DNA of 8,590 bases from contig JAQVFD010000071.1 of assembly GCA_028697435.1 (NCBI GenBank), forward strand, positions 1 to 8,590, given 5' to 3'. The position numbers and the translations under genes are program-made. The notes below the pieces were generated by a model that had not been told where the DNA came from, did not search any database, and saw only the letters and a list, made by a program, of their open reading frames with translations. The stretch is from Clostridiaceae bacterium. GTDB taxonomy: Bacteria; Bacillota; Clostridia; Lutisporales; Lutisporaceae. Every line of letters begins with the position of its first letter. Position 1 is the first letter of the stretch. Below are positions 6,675 through 8,590 of the stretch, in pieces.

Positions 6675-8112
6675 AGGTGTGAATAAGGCTGTTGAATTAG
6701 GATGCAGCCGGGAAAACATATTTATTTTTAGCGACGAGGGTGTTTCAGGGGCTTTTCTGGAAAGACCGCAGTTGATGGCAGCTCTTGATATGATTAAAAA
6801 AAGGGAAAATGATATAAGCTACTTTATATGCTATGATTCCAGCAGGTTGTCAAGGAATGCCGCTCACCAGTTGATAATAGTAGATGAAATAAAAAAAAGC
6901 GGTACGCAGCTTATTTTTTTAAAAAACAATTTTCAGGATAATGCTGAAGGTCGATTTCAGTTAACGATAATGGCTGCTGTTGATGAATATGAAAGGGCAA
7001 GACTAAAGCTCAGAACTGAAATGGGTAAGAGGGCAAAAGCATGTCAGCATATGCTTACCCATAATCCGGGAACATACGGTTATAACTTTGACCAAAGAAC
7101 GGATACGTTAAACATTAACGAGGATCATGCAAATAATTTAAAAAATATTTTTGCTATGCTTATAGAAGAACATAAGAGTCCGTCAGAAATAGCAGAAAGG
7201 CTAAATGATTTATGTGTCCCAAGTCCCAGGATGAAGCAGTGGAGCAGGGTTACAGTGAGAAGAATACTTTCAAACCCATCATATTTGGGTACATTATATA
7301 TTAGAAGATATGACACAAGAGAGTGCCATTTTAATAAATATAAAAAAAGGGGTGAAAAAGTTAAAGTAAAGGAAAGACCTCAAAATGAATGGATACCGGT
7401 TGAAATACCGCAGATAATTGATAAGGATACCTGGGAAAAAGCCCAAGAGGTCCTGAAAAAAGCAAGACATTTAAGAGAAAAAAGGTGCAGTGAGGATTTT
7501 ATATTAGCTTCTCTGTTGAGATGCGGAATCTGCGGAAGTACAATGAGCGGTAAAACTGTAGCAAAAGGTAGTACTGTATATCGTTATTACATATGTCCCG
7601 AAAAGTATAAGGGAGTTAAGGGAAAAGAATGTAAAGCGGCACTTGTCAAAGCTGAAGATATTGAGAAAGCCGTATGGGAGCGGATATATAGCAGCATTTG
7701 CATTTTCATGACAAAAGAGTTAAATATGTATAGGGTAATTGAGAAATACATAGCTGACAGACAAAATGAGATTAAGAATATATTTAAGAAAAAGGAAAAG
7801 ACTAATTTTGAAAGAGAAAGAATTATAGCTATGTTCCGAAAAGGCTATATAAAAGAAGATGAATTTACTAAAATGCTTGAATTTAATATGAAGCTCTTCA
7901 CAAGTCTTGATGGAGTTTCAAAGGATAGAAATGCAGAGAATTCTGATCTTGAAGAGAGACTTAAAAAAGACTGCAAAGAAAGAAAGCTACATTATAATAT
8001 AGAAGATACTATTTGCAAATTGAATAGTACCGACAAAAGGTATATATACAGACTTCTGATATCTGAAATAACTGTAGAAGATAATACAACCATAATTAAG
8101 GGAAAGTTCTGA
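6577..8112 (+). CDS. Large serine recombinase, SpoIVCA-like, likely excisionase of the yunB element
   Basis: This is a site-specific recombinase of 511 residues; B. subtilis SpoIVCA has about 500. It has an N-terminal resolvase domain with YLRVSTEEQ (residues 12-20, nucleophile Ser16), EGVSG, and SRLSR (89-93, active-site arginines). A recombinase DNA-binding domain (about 165-290) includes the common RRILSNPSYLG (228-238). A zinc ribbon follows with Cys316, Cys319, Cys340 and Cys352, then a Lys/Glu-rich coiled coil (about 385-475). The stretch from ICYDSSRLSR through HQLIIVDEIKK to LIFLKNN closely parallels my recollection of SpoIVCA. The start must lie at or before 6595 to keep the first strand (LIALVYLRVS); ATG 6577 is the best choice despite a weak ribosome binding site. 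The stop is 25 bases before the attR core. No clear SigE or SigK promoter is visible upstream, so sporulation control remains an inference. Confidence 0.93.
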   Translation: MKVVKDLIALVYLRVSTEEQAERGYSMQVQRTEGVNKAVELGCSRENIFIFSDEGVSGAFLERPQLMAALDMIKKRENDISYFICYDSSRLSRNAAHQLIIVDEIKKSGTQLIFLKNNFQDNAEGRFQLTIMAAVDEYERARLKLRTEMGKRAKACQHMLTHNPGTYGYNFDQRTDTLNINEDHANNLKNIFAMLIEEHKSPSEIAERLNDLCVPSPRMKQWSRVTVRRILSNPSYLGTLYIRRYDTRECHFNKYKKRGEKVKVKERPQNEWIPVEIPQIIDKDTWEKAQEVLKKARHLREKRCSEDFILASLLRCGICGSTMSGKTVAKGSTVYRYYICPEKYKGVKGKECKAALVKAEDIEKAVWERIYSSICIFMTKELNMYRVIEKYIADRQNEIKNIFKKKEKTNFERERIIAMFRKGYIKEDEFTKMLEFNMKLFTSLDGVSKDRNAENSDLEERLKKDCKERKLHYNIEDTICKLNSTDKRYIYRLLISEITVEDNTTIIKGKF

Positions 8113-8113
8113 T

Positions 8114-8158
8114 GTTTTCTTTAAAGATACTACGATAGTAGGCGATGTTCCGGAAAGC
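8114..8158 (+). other. attR: right junction of the yunB-intervening element
   Basis: The GT core is at 8138-8139. The left half (8114-8137) is element sequence with GTTTT (8114-8118) and GATACTA (8126-8132). The right half (8140-8158) is yunB sequence with TGTTCCGGAAA (8146-8156). Each arm is the inverted counterpart of an arm at attL at the same distance from the core. The outermost element arm begins two bases after the recombinase stop codon. Confidence 0.8.
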
Positions 8159-8227
8159 TATATCAGAGTGCCGATGAGTGATATGCCAAACTTGATACAA
8201 TCGCCGGATCCTTTTGACGGAATATAA
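8138..8227 (+). CDS. yunB: yunB 3' segment (C-terminal part of the split gene)
   Basis: This frame has no start codon or ribosome binding site of its own, yet reads as coding sequence: V-GDVPESYIRVPMSDMPNL, then a Pro/Asp-rich end (IQSPDPFDGI) and TAA. GDVPESY corresponds to GEVPQFY, which follows VPVS plus five residues near the end of B. subtilis YunB (recalled from memory). The segment at 4487-5083 ends in IPVSETIIV, so joining at the GT core gives exactly the same spacing. The segment is silent while the element is inserted and would be expressed only after excision. The reading frame is undamaged, which argues for a functional split gene rather than a decaying pseudogene. Confidence 0.85.
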   Translation, partial: VGDVPESYIRVPMSDMPNLIQSPDPFDGI

Positions 8228-8282
8228 TATTCGCTAAAGCCATTATTGTGAATAATTGGATATAGTAAAACATAGCGAATAT
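8227..8282. repeat. Imperfect 56-bp palindrome behind yunB
   Basis: Perfect 10-bp arms ATATTCGCTA (8227-8236) and TAGCGAATAT (8273-8282) enclose an inner hairpin, CCATTATT (8240-8247) against AATAATTGG (8251-8259) with one bulged T and a GTG loop. It begins at the last base of the yunB stop codon. It has no U-tract on either strand. It could be a weak terminator or mRNA-stabilising structure for reconstituted yunB. Confidence 0.6.
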
Positions 8283-8356
8283 AAGAGATATAAATAGAAA
8301 TAGTAAGTAATTTAGTGATAGAATAAAAAAATAATAAAATTTGGCGTAAAAATGAA

Positions 8357-8385
8357 TTGAGTACGTCATTTATTTGTGATATTAT
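8357..8385 (+). promoter_or_regulatory. Strong promoter, probably of an rRNA operon
   Basis: TTGAGT (8357-8362), 17 bases, TATTAT (8380-8385), with transcription expected near 8392. The 70 bases upstream are very AT-rich with A-tracts (for example 8325-8333), as in UP elements of rRNA promoters. No coding sequence follows in the window. Confidence 0.65.
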
Positions 8386-8391
8386 TAGTAA

Positions 8392-8590
8392 GCGTCGACG
8401 GCAAACAAGCCGACGACACATTCACAAGTGAATCAGTATATAGCATACGCTGAATCACAAATTTGATCCTTGAAAACTAAACAGTGTAAATAAGATAACC
8501 AAATGAAAGTTTGAAGCGTAGGTAACTGCGCTGAGAACAGTCAGAATTCTTTTGAGTTAGGGCAAACAAATAAGTAAGAGATGTGGGGCA
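8392..8590 (+). other. Probable rRNA operon leader (pre-16S), with hairpins and boxA-like sequence
   Basis: No ORF with coding character is present. Directly after the predicted start is a 9-bp stem (8394-8402 with 8409-8417, one A-A mismatch, loop AAACAA). A second 9-bp stem (GTGAATCAG and CTGAATCAC, also with one central A-A mismatch) follows. Then comes TGATCCTTGAAAACTAAACA (8464-8483), which resembles the boxA/antitermination segment found before 16S genes in Firmicutes. The rest up to the window edge is non-coding and has no sequence I recognise as mature 16S rRNA. The 16S gene itself should begin downstream of the window. This is inference from leader features only. Confidence 0.55.

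Larger units (their letters stand above)
5081..8137 (+). mobile_element. Skin-like intervening element (3,057 bp) inserted in yunB, carrying dinB and a serine recombinase
   Basis: The element splits yunB between codon 199 and the GDVPESY segment. It contains a dinB promoter and gene, a terminator, a small ORF and a large serine recombinase whose gene ends 25 bases before the right junction. All its genes run in the same direction as yunB. Boundaries come from two independent signs: the YunB reading frame is restored in phase, and the rebuilt attP and attB sites are both symmetric about the same GT. The architecture parallels the skin element in sigK, excised by SpoIVCA, and the SP-beta prophage in spsM, but it is far smaller and has no phage structural genes. 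Excision in the mother cell is an inference; the sequence shows only the split gene, the recombinase and the sites. The one-copy GT boundary can be placed at either end. Confidence 0.88.

Noticed and set aside
5087..8140. Alternative crossover at the shared ATAGTA (5087-5092 and 8135-8140), also in frame
   Set aside because: It would insert Ser-Ile-Val into YunB before GDVPESY, breaking the family spacing as I recall it. The attB arms would no longer be centred on the crossover, whereas the GT core centres both sites.
6428..8270. AATAATT-containing stretches at 6428 and 8251 as att direct repeats flanking the recombinase alone
   Set aside because: The match is short and needs gaps, and the yunB junctions at 5081 and 8138 explain the element far better.
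8256..8286. Second promoter TTGGAT-18-TATAAG upstream of the rRNA-type promoter
   Set aside because: The -35 matches only three of six positions and the site lies inside the palindrome; possible but not supportable.
8158..8421. Minus-strand open frames across the right intergenic region
   Set aside because: They run through the rRNA-type promoter and AT-rich DNA, and their composition (Tyr/Ile/Phe/Leu) is that of random AT-rich sequence.

Overview
The window looks like the chromosome of an endospore-forming clostridium. It has spoVA genes, a sporulation gene of the yunB family, a class A penicillin-binding protein with a clostridial-type Cys-containing tail, AT-rich DNA with strong GGAGG ribosome binding sites, and what looks like the start of an rRNA operon at the right end. 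A cellulolytic (Ruminiclostridium-type) clostridium would fit, but that is only an impression.

Layout. Positions 1-1800 (+) hold the end of a spoVA operon: spoVAD (5' end cut), spoVAEb and spoVAEa. These act in dipicolinic acid transport across the inner spore membrane. The operon ends in a hairpin that also terminates the convergent gene for a 781-residue bifunctional penicillin-binding protein (4166-1821, minus). The intergenic stretch 4167-4486 holds a near-consensus promoter for that gene, two arrays of degenerate 7-bp repeats and candidate promoters for yunB. yunB starts at 4487, and its reading frame stops prematurely at 5113. Then come dinB (5196-6389), a terminator, a small overlapping ORF (6474-6674) and a large serine recombinase of the SpoIVCA type (6577-8112).

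Main discovery. The missing C-terminus of YunB lies directly behind the recombinase, at 8138-8227. Joining 5083 to 8141 gives a continuous 227-residue YunB whose junction (IPVSETIIV + GDVPESYIRV) matches the spacing of the family as I remember it. The 3,057 bp in between (5081-8137) therefore form a compact skin-like intervening element: dinB, a small ORF and its own recombinase, inserted in a sporulation gene. The attachment sites can be rebuilt from the sequence. The joined element ends (attP) and the joined gene ends (attB) each form an inverted-repeat site, and both are centred on the same GT dinucleotide. I infer that the recombinase excises the element in the sporulating mother cell and restores yunB, as SpoIVCA does for sigK.

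The right end, 8228-8590, contains no gene. It holds a 56-bp imperfect palindrome just behind yunB, an AT-rich stretch, a strong promoter (TTGAGT-17-TATTAT) and a structured leader with a boxA-like sequence. This suggests that a 16S rRNA gene begins just beyond the window.
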